Below, piece after piece: positions 24,401 through 37,002 of a stretch of DNA of 64,000 bases. The stretch comes from Brachypodius melanocephalos (Eukaryota > Chordata > Aves > Passeriformes > Pycnonotidae), in NCBI GenBank assembly GCA_013398615.1, contig VZSR01001854.1:5676866-5740865 (forward strand), read 5' to 3'. Position 1 is the stretch's first letter, and every line of letters starts with the position of its first letter. Both the position numbers and the translations under genes were made by a program. The notes under the pieces are model-generated. The model did not search any database. It was not told the origin of the DNA and was given only the letters and a program-made list of their open reading frames with translations.

Positions 24401-26421
24401 ATGGCAATTTGGGTAGATAATAGAATGTAACTTGAAATTGTTTGATGCCATTCATCAGATGTTGCTCGGTATTAGGCTGTAAGGTGGGTGGGATATTACG
24501 ATACCTGGACAGGGTGGGATGCCTGATACCCAAAACAGCTGAAGGAACCAACTCTTAGAGTATGCAAGTGAATGACTTCTGTTTGACTTGTTGCAAGATT
24601 TGAATTTTTCTGTTTAGAAATATAATTTCTACATTTGTATACATTTTAACTATGAAGCAAGCATTTGTTATACATCTTCACAGCTCACTTTCTTTCACCA
24701 CTGTGAGGAAAAATGTCTTCTAGGAAAAGGCACAGTTCTGGTTTGTAGTGTATTACAGATCCCAGTAGAAAGTTACTTGCATTCAAATAATTTTTTTAAC
24801 TTAACTATGCTTTGCTTTCCCTCTTTTTTAAATTAATGACATCCTTGATGCATTATAAAGTTTTATTCCTGGAAAAGCTATGCTATGAAGATTATGGAGA
24901 GTTAAAACAATATTCCCAACTGTGATAGAGTGATCTGGAGATGTTGAGCTGGTAGAGTTTTTCACTATATTTCTTCTCACTATATTTGAAAAGACACAGT
25001 GGTAATTTTTAAAGCAAGAAAATGAATAAGAAAACAATTACGTTCTCCTTCATTTTAGAAAAGAATTGATCATCTGACACTTGGACATAGTAGTCAATAA
25101 AGAACACATAATCTTTGGTTTGCTGAAGTAATTTTATAATTTTATGACTGACAATTATACATACAATGAATATGTGATAATGCCACAAATATTTAAAATG
25201 TATAATTTAGCATGAAAAATATTGTAAATTATGCGTGATTTTAGTTTTAAATGCTGCTAGGACAATTGAGAGGTCTGAATGAAAAGCAAATCCAGCTGAA
25301 ATATGACAGATTAGGTTATGATGAAAGCATGAGCCTAAGTAAATATCATGTGATTTAGAAGATTAACTTTTAATAAAAACAAATATTTTTAAAGATACAC
25401 ATAATTCAGAAAGGAAGGAAGGATTATTAATGTATAGTTATATCCAAATGCACCAGAGAAGAATTTTTTAAAGTCTGTATGTCATGATTGGCATATCTGT
25501 AGGGAAAAAGAGGTGCAATCTCAGTCTTGCTGTTGTAACTGAGCGATGCCAGGTGCCAAGGTTTGTTTTATGTGTCTAAAGAGGTAGAGAATTTCTTTTT
25601 CTATTAGTCATGTACCTCAGAGTGTCTTAACATAGAAAGTAAAAATATGTTTGATTTCTAAGAGTATAAGTGGAGATAGTAATACATTTTTAGATGTAAA
25701 ATTTACATTTTTGCAAAGAGATGCTACTCAGTTAAACAAAAACAAAGCTCTAGAATAGAACAGAACCTTGGTGTGATAGACAAACATATGTATATTTACC
25801 CTGGCTTCAGACATATCAGAGCATTTACCTTGTAAAAAAACCAAACAAAGTCAAACTACAAAACCAGCTCTGTGTTTGTAACTGTAAGCTGGTGAAGGCA
25901 TTCCAGGCCCTCTTTAAAAAAACACAGTTATGTGTAGCCATACCATTGACTAAAGGCTGGACATTTTGAATACTCCCCTCCCAGCACATTTTAGGAAGCA
26001 CAAGTATAGTGCCAGGAACACACTTACCTGTTCCAATCACTCTTTATAACTTGGACCATGCCAGCAGTGATTCAGACTCCTCTTGGGGCTCACTTGCGAC
26101 ATCCAGCCTGAGGGGGACCAGTGAGTTGTCCAAGAGACTGAGTCCCAGACATATTTAGGCTTGCTTGGGAATTTTGTGCAGTCTGTGTTCTGGTCTTGTC
26201 TTCAAATATCTTTTTTACTCCTGCTGAGTCAAATAGTAATAAAAGCTTTATTCATGAAGTAGAGAGCTGGAAAAATTTGTTTTCATCTTGCAGAAATGTG
26301 ACATCAAGATGATGATTGCGTGAGTGGAACAATAATAGAAGCACAAAACTTGCATAAGCAGAGAGGAGGCCAAGGGTGGATTTGTGGAAGGAAAGCTCAC
26401 CAATTCATAATACATTTGGAT

Positions 26422-26441
26422 TTGAGGTTTTTAAACCTCAA
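26422..26441. repeat. Near-perfect 20-bp palindrome
   Basis: The arms ttgaggttt and aaacctcaa are exact reverse complements separated by tt. No gene or known motif is attached. Confidence 0.85.
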
Positions 26442-27094
26442 GTCTTTATGTAAACATCAAAACCAATAGGTTACATTGGACAGGCATTGTGTAGGCAGCA
26501 AATATTTATTACTGACCAGTATTTTTCAATTCTTTTAATGATGATATTTTGAGATATCTAGTTTACATGTAGTTTCCCGTCTTACAAAGCAAGCAGTAGC
26601 TACGCAAGTTGCATAACATTAATGATATTTAAAAATCATGTAAAATCTTCATACTTAGAAATGTCTCTGCAACAATTTGTTCCAAAGGGAAAGTTAATCC
26701 TGTTACAGCCTAGCTACATTGCAACTTGAAAAAGTCTGCAATAAAAATCAGTCAAAGGCCAACCAGATTCAGATGTCACTGTTGGAAAAGGAAAATCTAT
26801 ACACTGGCATCAGCCAAGCTTGTCCCCTGAGTAGTTAAATTGTCTGGCTCCTGTGCATGAAGTGACAGGGCAAACAAACCAGAGTGGCCTATGTTTGACA
26901 TCACCAGTAACAAAGTAATGTCAGATCCATCTTCAACGGACTATGAAGACTTCTCAACTCTCAGTGATCACCTGTGAGACTGAAAAAAAATCTGAATTTA
27001 ACATATGTCTGATTTTTGGCCTCCCATGTTCTAAATTTGTTCATGTAATGAAACAGTTGAGCCTTCATATGGATTTCAGTAACCTTCCCTTTTT

Positions 27095-27096
<2 letters not shown>

Positions 27097-27143
<47 letters not shown>
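27097..27143. repeat. T47 homopolymer
   Basis: Forty-seven uninterrupted T residues, preceded by a T5C and a short pyrimidine run. The poly-F and poly-K short frames overlapping it are artefacts. No AATAAA complement lies close on the right, so a minus-strand retrocopy tail is not supported. Confidence 0.95.
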
Positions 27144-27144
<1 letters not shown>

Positions 27145-28020
27145 AGAACTGTTGTCGCATTTTGCATGCCAAAGGCAATGGAAAAATATGTTCTTTATAA
27201 AACTGTGCTTCTGCAGAAATAAAATTTGGACTCTTGAAATCCCTGCATTTGAAATCATCGGTGGCATAAAAATCTCAGCCTTCTCAAATATGAAGGTAGA
27301 TAAAACTTCTAAGACCTACTCTTAAAGGAGGTTTAGATGAGACAAGAAAAAAACACATCCAGTTTCTTTACAACAGGGTTTGAATTTCTTGTTTGATCAT
27401 GTGTGAGTGGTGACATACTTCCAGAACTTTGGCCAGAAGTTCCCCATGCCATATACAGTCATGGAGCTGGACTTTCCCATGGGAAACATCTGTATTAGAA
27501 GCTGTTTTATAAAAGCAGAACATTAATTTTTCATACAGGTAGTTTTCATAGCCTTTCTCATACAAATTAAAATTCTGAGAGGGAAAAAAATTGCCTTTCA
27601 ATCATTAACACCACAGCAGAAAGGAGAAGGTTTCCTTCAAACATGGTGAAAATGGCAGTGTCAGCAGTTACAGTCTGCAGCTTTTATAGCTGGCCAAGAT
27701 TTGTTTATGTCTTCTCTACCACAGGAAGGCTTTTTCAGAACATCAATTCTCTGGCCACAAAAAAAAATCTAATAATTTCATCTCATACCTTTTGATGAGT
27801 ATTATCTTTGATGACTTTTTTCTTCAGCCAGTCCTTTCCTGTCTAAATTTATGCTAGTTGATAGTAGCCCTCTGAGCTACTTCCTCGTGTGTTCATCCTT
27901 TCTTTTCTTAGGACAATGACCCCAGCTCTCTTGATTTCCTGCTACAATATAGGTTTGATTCTCCTCATTGTTGTGCATTCTGAGTTCTGGCTTGAATTCA
28001 GCTCTCCTGAATGTGCATGG

Positions 28021-28042
28021 CATGAATAGACATGAATAGACA
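28021..28042. repeat. Tandem 10-bp duplication
   Basis: The unit catgaataga is repeated twice and followed by ca. Confidence 0.85.
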
Positions 28043-31000
28043 CCAACATTTCAGATAAGTTCTCCATAGAGCTGTGTACAAAGACATTAATGTCTACCCA
28101 TCCAAGAACACATCTAATTTTTTCCCTTTTATTTCCCCCTAAAGTAGATCAGGTTCACGTAGTGATGGGTAAACAAGCACTGGTCTACTTCTTCATTTGA
28201 TTAAAGCTTGATAGGTCCTTTTCTTGTATTCCTTTTAGGCCCTAAGGGTGAGGTCCATGTGCCATGAATATTCAATCTTCTGTATTTGCTAGGCAGAGGA
28301 ACAAAGCAATGCAAGTGTCCTCCTTACAGACGGATCATCCTCTGTGTAGACCATGTTTTCTCAATTTGTATCACCAGCTGTTTCAGGAACAAACCATTGT
28401 TTTACCAAAATCTTTTATAGAGCATCCAAGCAGCTCAATCAGAACGCTAGGTTTGTCACCCTTTGATCCAATAATTTTCCTGACAGTAAAATTTACTGCT
28501 GTCTGCCTTACAGCTTTTATCCTGTTTTTTACTATCTCCCAACTTCTCTAGATGATTAATAATTTCTGACATAATACCAAATTTCATATTTAACTAAGTT
28601 CTTATTTAAATGATATTATGAAGGCCTGGGATAAAGGGAAGTGGTTTAAAGTTATCTTGTAGACTGAGGAAATTCCTTTTCTTTACAAAAGGAAAATAAG
28701 TATAATAACAGAGATAAGTTAACTATTTTGCTTGTCACACAATTTTCTCTGAGTAGACACTTAAGGTCTGTGTTCTGGTGTGTGATCAAGCACTGTTTTA
28801 TTGCATTCATCTTTGCTGCAATTATTTTTTGAGGCTGCATGCAATAAATGTTCTCTTCAGCCTCCCATTATTTTCAAGAGAAAGTGGCAGTATGAATGTC
28901 TGTTATGTGTCAAGAGCCTTTCAGAAGATTTAAGATGGAAGCAACTTAAAAGTGAGGGTTACATGCTTTTCTTCTCTTGAAGAAAGAATGATGACATTTA
29001 GGTATTTGAAAATAAGTAAATGAGGTAAGTAAATTAAATTTAAGAGAAATTCAGTGAGTTTTGTTGAATCAAAATTCTTTTTTTCCCCTTGGGGGAAAAA
29101 GAAAAGCCAGTTAAAGAAAGCAGAATAATTGTTTACATTTGAAAATAGTTTTCCAGTGCCACTTATGACAAGTTTTACAGTATAGGCTTTGGTTAAAAGT
29201 ACAGCACTGTCTAGAATAAGCTCTCTTCTTTTCAAGTTCACTTTTTAAAATTTTAACCAAATTACGTGATAATGAAAGAAAAAAAATGTATAAAATATGC
29301 CTGAGGATTATTATTGATGTGATTCCAGTACTTGAACATATTATGTTCAATTTATGCTGGATATTTAACACCACTTGTGTAACCATCCTATAGCAAGTTC
29401 CCCTAAAAATAATACATTAAACCAGCCTCAAAATATGGTTCTTTAAAGTGGGCTGTGACAAAGAAGTGATACAGATGGAGTTATGTCATGGCAGAATGTG
29501 TTTCAACATGTCCAATAGTAAAGGGATATGTGAATTCTTTTCATTAGCTGTGAACTTTTTGAAGTCAAGACTTGTTCTTGATGGTCTATGAAGACCCAAG
29601 TACATTTGTGGAATCATATAAATTTATCAGGATAAAATGGATTAGGTTGGGGTTCTTTTCACTTTTTATCCTGGATTGATTACCTTAAACGACTTTCTTG
29701 CTAAAGCATTCAAATTACTTTCCTCACTTACCAGAAAAAAAAGGGTAAATTAACTCACTGAAATTGCAGGGGGGATGTTGTCTGTGGGATTGCAGACACA
29801 ACTGGTTTTCCCCTTAAGATTTAATTTTCCTTTGGCTTACCTTATTTAAGAATTCCAGTATTAGCATTTATATACTGAGGTATTAAGGGCTCTGCTGATC
29901 TACCTTGTGAAATAGCTAATTTGTTTAGCTTCAGTGCATAGAAGCACAAGAGAGTTAACACAAGGCTCTCACATAAGTTTTACAGCTTGTGACAACACAA
30001 AGCACCTCTCAGATGTTAACACGCCGTGGGACTTTAAACCTCATGCATTTTGCAAATATGACCTGAAAACAAAATTTTTGCTTCTTATAAGTTTAAATAC
30101 CCCATTTCTTCCAAATTTGTAAGTTAAAGATAACTAGAATTTTCATTCAAATATTAATAACAAACACTTGCCCAACACACCTTAGAAATCAGTTGTTTTA
30201 TCTGTAAAACATAAACTACTCACTTATGCTAGTGTTCACTTTTAATTTATCTTATTTAAAAGTTAAGATGCCAGGATTTTCACAATTTATACAGACAAAG
30301 ATTTTTCTTAAAATAATTTTAAGTCAAATAACTTTTTGTTAAGAGTTTTGGGTTTTATCAAATTATTTTTTTTCCTAAACTATGAAAATAGGACCATAAT
30401 GAATAAAATTAGGATTCTAAATGAACAAATTAATATCTGCCTCAGATACCTGATATTAAGTGTCTAGTTAAAAATAATACAAGTTAAAAATTTTAAAGAC
30501 CTGTTTAATCCAAACTATTAAAAGTACAAAGGCAAAAAGAATCATGAGGTTTAATTTTCAGATAGTTTAGGATGTGATTTAGTTAAAGACCAAAAAGCGT
30601 GCAATTATTCAATGCTCTAGCTTATTTTATATAAGTAATGATTGGGCCATGAAAAATTTCTCTGGATTTACTCCAAGAAACTTCCCAGCTATATATAAAA
30701 ATGTGCAACAGTTACACCGCCCATTTCCCCTATGGTTTCTATCTCCAAAGAAGGTAGAAAAATTTATTGTCTTATATCTGAAAGTTGCCAAGCATACCTT
30801 CCTTTGGGAATCATCTTCATTACTGTAATTCTTAGAAGCTCAAGTCATGGGCCAATACTCCCTGGTGCTAGTCACTGTACAAACAAATTATGTATAGCTG
30901 TGTTTTTTCTATAATGCCAGCCAAGACCAAGTTAATGAAAATAAACAACTGTAGCTGTATCTGCTGCAGACTAACAGCCAGAGTACTAATATCATTAGTC

Positions 31001-31919
31001 TTCTGCAGGAATTGCAGCGTGAAATAAGTAAAATCGTGCATTGAACTGAGTTGTGTAGAAGATCTAGTTTCTAGACAACAGAGCACAGTGGCAATTTTTA
31101 CATCTTAAGTTTGATATATGAGACCTTGAATTTTATGGCTTCTGTCAATGCTGCTTTTTCAGGATTTTTTGAGCAACTGTGACTTTCAGGGTAGCTTGAT
31201 AGATGAATGCACTCTAATTTTCTGTGAATGTCCTGGCAGCATTAGAGAGGAACCACTTAAGTCTCTGAAGCCACTATCCTGCCCTGCTCCCTGGTGGAGG
31301 GAGTAGAGAAGGTGTACCCAAGGAGTCAGCCTCAGCTAGTAAGATTATTCATAGTGCTTTATGGCTCATACATTTGTGATGAAGCAGAAGATGACATCTG
31401 ATGTCATCGCTAAAATGCAGGTTAAGTTCATTTGAAAGAAAGCTATAAAGCATAACTTAAGAAAGGCTCTGTGTTCTCCCAGAGTTTATAATGATGAAAA
31501 GAAATCAGAACAAAAGCATAAAAAGATTGAATTATAGCAGGTAATCAAAACAAAATGCTTGCTGTGCTAGTCTTGTCTGCCACTCCTACTCAGTTGGAAT
31601 GATAGTTTATTTCATAAGCAGTCTTATGGAAATGGGTTGGTTAACCATTGAGGCAGGGCTGTTCTGTAGGAGGAAACAGCAGAACCCAGTAGGTGATGAG
31701 TAAAGTGTAATGTTTAATCCTTATAGCTTGCTAACAATTGAGACTTTGGCTACATCCAAATGTGCTCAAGTATATATTGGAAGACATATATATTTTCTAT
31801 CAGCTTGCTGGTCTTTTTTCCCTTCTTGCCAAAAGAGTTGACTTACACAGTCTGCAGAGGTCTTTTACTCAGACACACAATGACTGCTTGGATTTCTTTC
31901 TCCTTTTTCCATTGGGCAG

Positions 31920-31943
31920 ATGCAAGAAGCTACCAAGAGATAG
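31920..31943 (+). other. Microexon-like segment (24 nt), unproven
   Basis: A strong pyrimidine tract (ttctttctcctttttcc) ends in gggcag at 31919, and a GTAGAT donor-like site starts at 31944. The 24-nt interval is open in phase 1 and would encode about ARSYQEI. Similar AG-short-GT arrangements occur elsewhere here (about 6378 and 8453), so chance is likely. Confidence 0.12.
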
Positions 31944-31950
31944 GTAGATC

Positions 31951-31973
31951 TACAAAACTTGAAAAGTTTTGTA
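31951..31973. repeat. Perfect 10-bp hairpin
   Basis: The arms tacaaaactt (31951-31960) and aagttttgta (31964-31973) are exact reverse complements around a 3-base loop, gaa. Function is unknown. Confidence 0.9.
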
Positions 31974-33174
31974 AATATGAAATACATGGAGCTGTCATCC
32001 CTAAACTGGCATATAAGTACACAAGCATTACTTTCAGGTACAGACACATGTTTAGAAACAAAGGCCCTACCCTATGGGTACCTGCAGATAAATTCTTCAG
32101 GGCACAATGTCTAATAGGTTCTTGTAGATAGATAAGAGCAAACACATTTATTGTACACTAAGTGCTTGCCCTCTTATCTAATATTATATCTGAGATACAT
32201 GTGCAGCTTTAATTGTGTGCTCAACACTTATGTATTTTTTAAGTGCAAAAGTGCACCTCCCGTAATATTAATTGGGAAAATAAAGAAACCATGTTGACTT
32301 GCATACACAAACTACATCATGTCTTCTGAAAACTATGTCAGAATCAACGACATCATATTTCATAGCAGCAGACAGAAAACAGCTTTTCAAATCATTGGTA
32401 AAATAAATGTCATCATTTTTCCTGTAGGTAATAGCTGTACCATCATGCCAAAGAAAAGGGCAGTTTTGTTGTAAGGAATACTTCAGATTTGCATTGAAAA
32501 ATAAATTTGATTTCCAAATGAACAGTAAGAACATTTAATGAAGAGGGCTAGAGTTTTGTGTAATAGAAGTTCCTTCAGGTAAATTTTATGAAAAAGGAAC
32601 AGTGAAAAGTTATAACAATAATATGTACCCTTCAATACATTTTGTTCAGTGATTGTGTAAGTGCCTTTGAATCATTTATGCATACATGCAGGAAACTGAT
32701 AAATTTTGAACAAATTTAATTGAAATCACCCTAGGAGTGACTCTGAAGGAAGGATTAAATTTAATGGTCTCACAGAGTGTAGTACTCTAGCACTCCACTG
32801 CCAATTCTGAAGTCTATATTTTTCCCCAATAAAAGATTCAACACCTCAATCAACACATGAATATGAATTTAATCACATCTCAGAATGAAAATCACTTTGC
32901 TTTTGCAGTAATGAGGCTAAAGGAAGATATTGAGACAGACAAATCCCAAATTTTAGTTTCAATTTAATGGTATCATACTAAAACGCAGGGTTTTTTCCCC
33001 CACATTATTTTAAGTGAGTTGTTGCCTAGGATCTCAAGAAAAATGTCAAGGCACTATTTCAAAAATATGAATGGAGATGAACAATATAGGCAAATTTTGT
33101 TGTGTCATTGAACCTGTGGTCACTGTCAGTAGAACGTCCTGGTTGTATCTGGGTGCAGATACATCTTCAAACGT

Positions 33175-33200
33175 TCATCATCATCATCATAATCATCATT
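33175..33200. repeat. (TCA)n microsatellite
   Basis: About eight TCA units with one interruption (taa). Confidence 0.9.
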
Positions 33201-34198
33201 CTAGTGTATAAGATTTAAAGATGCATAGTCTTATCCTATATCCCTGATTGTGTTGTTTTTTTCTTTCTGGCAGCAGCTCTTGACGGCTTGGAGCAGAGTG
33301 TTGTAGTAGAGTATTGTATCCCTGCTTCTACTGGAGCACAGCAGAATCCAACATTTTTATTATTTTATTGTTACAGGGGATACATATTCTTTTATTTTAT
33401 TATTATCCTTCTTAAGTATTTCTAACTCTTTTGTGCTTCTGAACGGGTTCCTGTGTGATGGCCCTTCAAAGTAAATTTCTCATAGCTAACAGCTAACTGG
33501 ATTCCAGACTCTGTTGTCCAGTATCAAACCCTATAATCCAGTTCACAAAAGAGCTGTGGAAGCATAGAGGAAGCTGATGTCTGTGAGAAGTGTGCTTTGG
33601 CCATTTAGACAGTCTGTGCTCTGAGCTCTGGATTTTATGCAAGAGCTAACTACTCTGCTAAATTAGATTTTAGTTGTGAGGAGCACCCAAAAGAGCAATT
33701 TTTGCTCTCTAATGTAACTATACCTCAACTTCTCTTGTGTGAAATCAAGATAGCAGTCCCAGTTCTTTGCAAAAGTATTGTGAAGATAAATTAATTAATC
33801 TATGCCAAATTAAGATAAATTAATTTATGTGGTGAGGAATGCCATGGAAAATGCTCATGAGGAAAGTAATAATTCTATATTCAAGAAGGGCTTGAGTTAA
33901 AGCTCTGTGAAGAATTGATTTTTCACTTCATTAGCTGACCTGAAAAATTGTGGAAAAAATCAATTTTGGACCAACCTGAAATGATTTTCTCTCATTTTTC
34001 TCACGGGAACATAAAGATAGGAAGCAATATATAAGTTTTATCTCAAACAAAATATAATTTGTCTGGAGGTAAAAAAATTCGTTGTAATCTTAACTATTCA
34101 TATCTTTTTACCAAATTGCAGGCGGGTATTTGAGGGAAATCATCCCTTCCAGACTAATTATTGAGAGTTTATTTTGGAAATAGACTAGCAAGTTTTAG

Positions 34199-34230
34199 GT
34201 TTGTTTGTTTGTTTTCTTGTTTGTTTGTTT
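34199..34230. repeat. (GTTT)n microsatellite
   Basis: About seven GTTT units interrupted once by a ttc triplet. Confidence 0.9.
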
Positions 34231-35354
34231 AAGCTCCTATCCCTCTTTCATTGGTGAAAAGAAGTTGTGGGTGAAAAAACTATGAATAAAATGGGATCTA
34301 GTTAATAGCTGTGATGAACCAGGTATGGTGGGTATGCACATGGCTGTGTTGGCTTAAGCACAAAAATCACCCTTTTTTAGACACAACATGGCCATACCTC
34401 AGCACCTCCTGCTTTATTCTTCACAATTTTGAATATTCCTGCTTCACCTTTTCACAGTCTCTTTCAACATCTCAGTGTTTAGTTGCCCTTTCTCATTCCC
34501 AGCCACTCTGATCAGTGCAGCCATCGTTTCAGTGCAAATACTTCAGTGTGCATTAGAGAGGTGCCAACACTGTGATGAGTTCTCAGCACCAGGACAGTAA
34601 AGTGGCTTTACACATTATAAAACAGCACCTACTTAGTTGATGGCACACAGCAATTGCACCACACAACCACATGAACAGTCTTGTACACCAACCTGTGAGG
34701 TTATTGGTCAACCAAGTAGCTCTGCCAAGGAGAATTTGGTGTGCCACCCATTTCTGAATGATGCATCTGTATCCCCTCTCTATCCCACCCAATTAGTAGT
34801 GTGGACAAGGAAAAGAACTTGGGGCGTCTTCAGTCTGGAGAAGTTCAACCTGAGGCTGATGTTACACTCTCTCACTGGTAAAAGACTGTAGTTTCAGTTA
34901 AATACTGTAAATATAATGAAAAATATGCTTTAAACAATGAATGGGTAAACCAAAAAACTAGATATCTGTTGTTAAATAATCACTACATTAAAACATTGCC
35001 AATGACTGCGTAAGATATATTACCAGAATATATATTAGGGAGATGTAATGAAGCAGCATAGGTAACAGGGTTCAAGAACTCAGAAAAAAATATCTCTCTG
35101 TCCTACTGTGGCTTTTTCTGTGGCTGGTTATTAAAATTTTTTGAAGTCTTGCTAGCTCCTTTTCAAATTATGTACCAGCATCATAAACTTTGTTCTCTGC
35201 TTTTTGGTACCAGAGAATTTTTTTTCTAATAATTGGAAAAATAGTGGCTTCAGTATGAAGTTCTTCACTGAGGGGAAGGGGAAATATTTTAAGTTCTTTA
35301 GTAACCTTATTGCACTGATGCTAGTGTTTATAAAATAAATAAACATAAGGTTGT

Positions 35355-35381
35355 CATACGTGTATGCGCATGTATGTGTGT
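35355..35381. repeat. 27-base alternating pyrimidine/purine tract
   Basis: Every step from 35355 to 35381 alternates pyrimidine and purine, with tgcgca in the middle and a tgtgtgt end. Such tracts can adopt left-handed Z-DNA under supercoiling; here it is only a sequence property. Confidence 0.75.
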
Positions 35382-36181
35382 TCATTTTTTGTCAGTACTC
35401 TCACCATTCAGAGCAGTGTTTTGCATCAGTAACTGTTTGGATTTTATCCTTTAGCATTGAGGATGGAAAGAGGATGAAAGATTTAAATAATTCTTCCATA
35501 TACGCACTTTTTCTTGAGAACTCCTATTGGCAGTGTTCTCTGCCTCAGTGATCAATTGGAACTGTGGCATTTATAACTGTTGATTTGGTTTAACTCATCA
35601 ACTAGAGATGAACAGCTGTGAAAAACGCTGTTGAGCACCTCCACCTTGGCATCCTTGGTAGACAAGAATCCTTGGAACAAGAAACCACATTCACTTTGAG
35701 TGGCAGAATCTGTACAGAATCTGTATAATCTTTCAGTCTATCAAATTACCACACCTGTTATCCTCATAACCAGGGCTACACAACCTCCGCCCCGCCCCAG
35801 TGCCAGAGGCAGACTCCCAGTTAGCACCAGTGTGTTGTGTAATCTGTGTGGTCTTCACAGATCCAAGAGCCACAGTTTAACTGTAAGTCCCAACTGTTAT
35901 TTTCGTTGCAAGTGCATGTCCACAGACAGCTCACTTGAGGAGAAATTAATTTCACAATTCTAAATATTTACATTTCAAACTCAATGCAGGCTGCGTGTTA
36001 GAGTCTGAACTTCATTCATGCTATTCCCTACAGTTCTAAGATATGCAAGAGAACAGATGATTCTCTGTGTAATGACATGGAAGATTTAATGGGAAAATAT
36101 TTTTCCACTGGTCTGGAATCCAGAGAAGAATTAAAAGGATTATGCTTATATCAATATTGAGTTGTCTTTACTGTCCTTCAG

Positions 36182-36199
36182 GCCCATTGAACCGAAGAG
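36182..36199 (+). other. Microexon-like segment (18 nt) paired with the next one
   Basis: A good acceptor (tgtctttactgtccttcag, AG at 36180-36181) and a good donor (gagGTAAAG, GT at 36200-36201) bound 18 nt. Its phase is compatible with the exon-like segment 141 bases downstream; joined, the split codon would be GAT. It would encode about PLNRR. No gene is recognised. Confidence 0.2.
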
Positions 36200-36340
36200 G
36201 TAAAGAACTTCCTGGACTGAGCTCTGACTTACTTTAACATAATAAGACAACATCAAAAAAGTTGTCAGTTACCTTCATTGACATTCAAAGATGGAGTTCA
36301 GAGATTTCACTATATCCATGTCTTTTTTTTCCCCCTAAAG

Positions 36341-36406
36341 ATGAACTGGAACAATTTCAGAATGAAGAGCTGCTGAGAAAAGTTTTAGAGCAAACTGTTT
36401 ATATGG
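36341..36406 (+). other. Exon-like segment (66 nt) with coding-like composition
   Basis: An excellent pyrimidine tract of T9C5 type ends in taaag at 36340, and a GTAATA donor-like site follows at 36407. The 66-nt interval is open in phase 1 at both ends and reads ELEQFQNEELLRKVLEQT plus a few residues, an acidic amphipathic stretch with ordinary vertebrate codons (CTG, GAG, CAG). It is the most coding-like short segment seen. The protein is not recognised, and no neighbouring exon besides 36182-36199 was found, so it may be a cryptic exon or coincidence. Confidence 0.25.
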
Positions 36407-37002
36407 GTAATAATATGTTACTAGGATAAGTGGAATTAATCAAAGAGTTCAAAAGGAACTTACATTTTAAACACAAAAACTACTGATATGGATTATCGAT
36501 TTCTTAGATAGAACAGAATATTACAAGAAAAGAAGGTGTCAAGGTTGAGGAGAGTCTTTAAAAATAACTCCAAAAGAGAATTCAAGGATCTTTTGATCAG
36601 TCTCCAGAAAGAAAAAAATGGACTTCTGATTTTCACAGAGGCAAATTGGTAAGCAGAAAAATGTCCACAAACCACACATTAGAAGATGCTGGATGGGGAA
36701 TGAGGACAAATATGGCTGTTGCCTGACTTATCATTTCAGAGACAGAATATAGGTAAAGGTAAGTAAAAGTGAGTAAGTAAAAGTCTGTATCTCTGTTGGG
36801 AGGTCATTTCATTGTATTTCTGGTATCAGAACCGTTTTGTCTTTAAAAGCATTAAAATAAGTAAATTAAAAGGTAAATACATTTCTAGACTAGCCTGTGA
36901 CTTGTTCTGGGGGTTCTCTCCAAATCAGTCAGACATCCTAATGTGGATGAACAATCATCAATGTGATATTTAATGAAGAAGAGGTGTGAACATATAAATG
37001 GA
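36407..37002. other. AT-rich non-coding DNA
   Basis: Nothing recognisable apart from gtaa-rich simple sequence at about 36750-36785. The last five bases (atgga) may be the target site of the LTR that follows. Confidence 0.6.

Larger units (their letters stand above)
21315..27096. other. Unique AT-rich non-coding DNA
   Basis: No gene and no recognised transposon. Small features are an alternating AT/GT tract (21464-21494), a purine-rich run (about 23592-23645) and a palindrome (26422-26441). Overlapping short frames at 21819-22387 and 23459-23826 lie on both strands and show no domain. Confidence 0.65.
27144..36181. other. Unique AT-rich non-coding DNA
   Basis: No gene or named transposon is recognised. 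Present are a 10-bp tandem pair (28021-28042), a microexon-like site with hairpin next to it (31920-31973), a (TCA)n repeat (33175-33200), a (GTTT)n repeat (34199-34230) and a purine/pyrimidine alternating tract (35355-35381). The part at about 34300-34870 is somewhat GC-richer; its last bases (tcagtctggagaag near 34831-34845) faintly resemble CR1 coding sequence but are too short to call. Confidence 0.6.

Noticed and set aside
26943..27267. Frames with long runs of phenylalanine or lysine
   Set aside because: They are translations of the T47 homopolymer.
31760..32131. 123-codon open frame
   Set aside because: Overlapped by open frames in other phases and on the other strand (31865-32145), with no domain or codon bias.
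34800..34860. Possible plus-strand CR1 fragment (tcagtctggagaag)
   Set aside because: The match covers only about 15-20 bases, too little to separate from chance.
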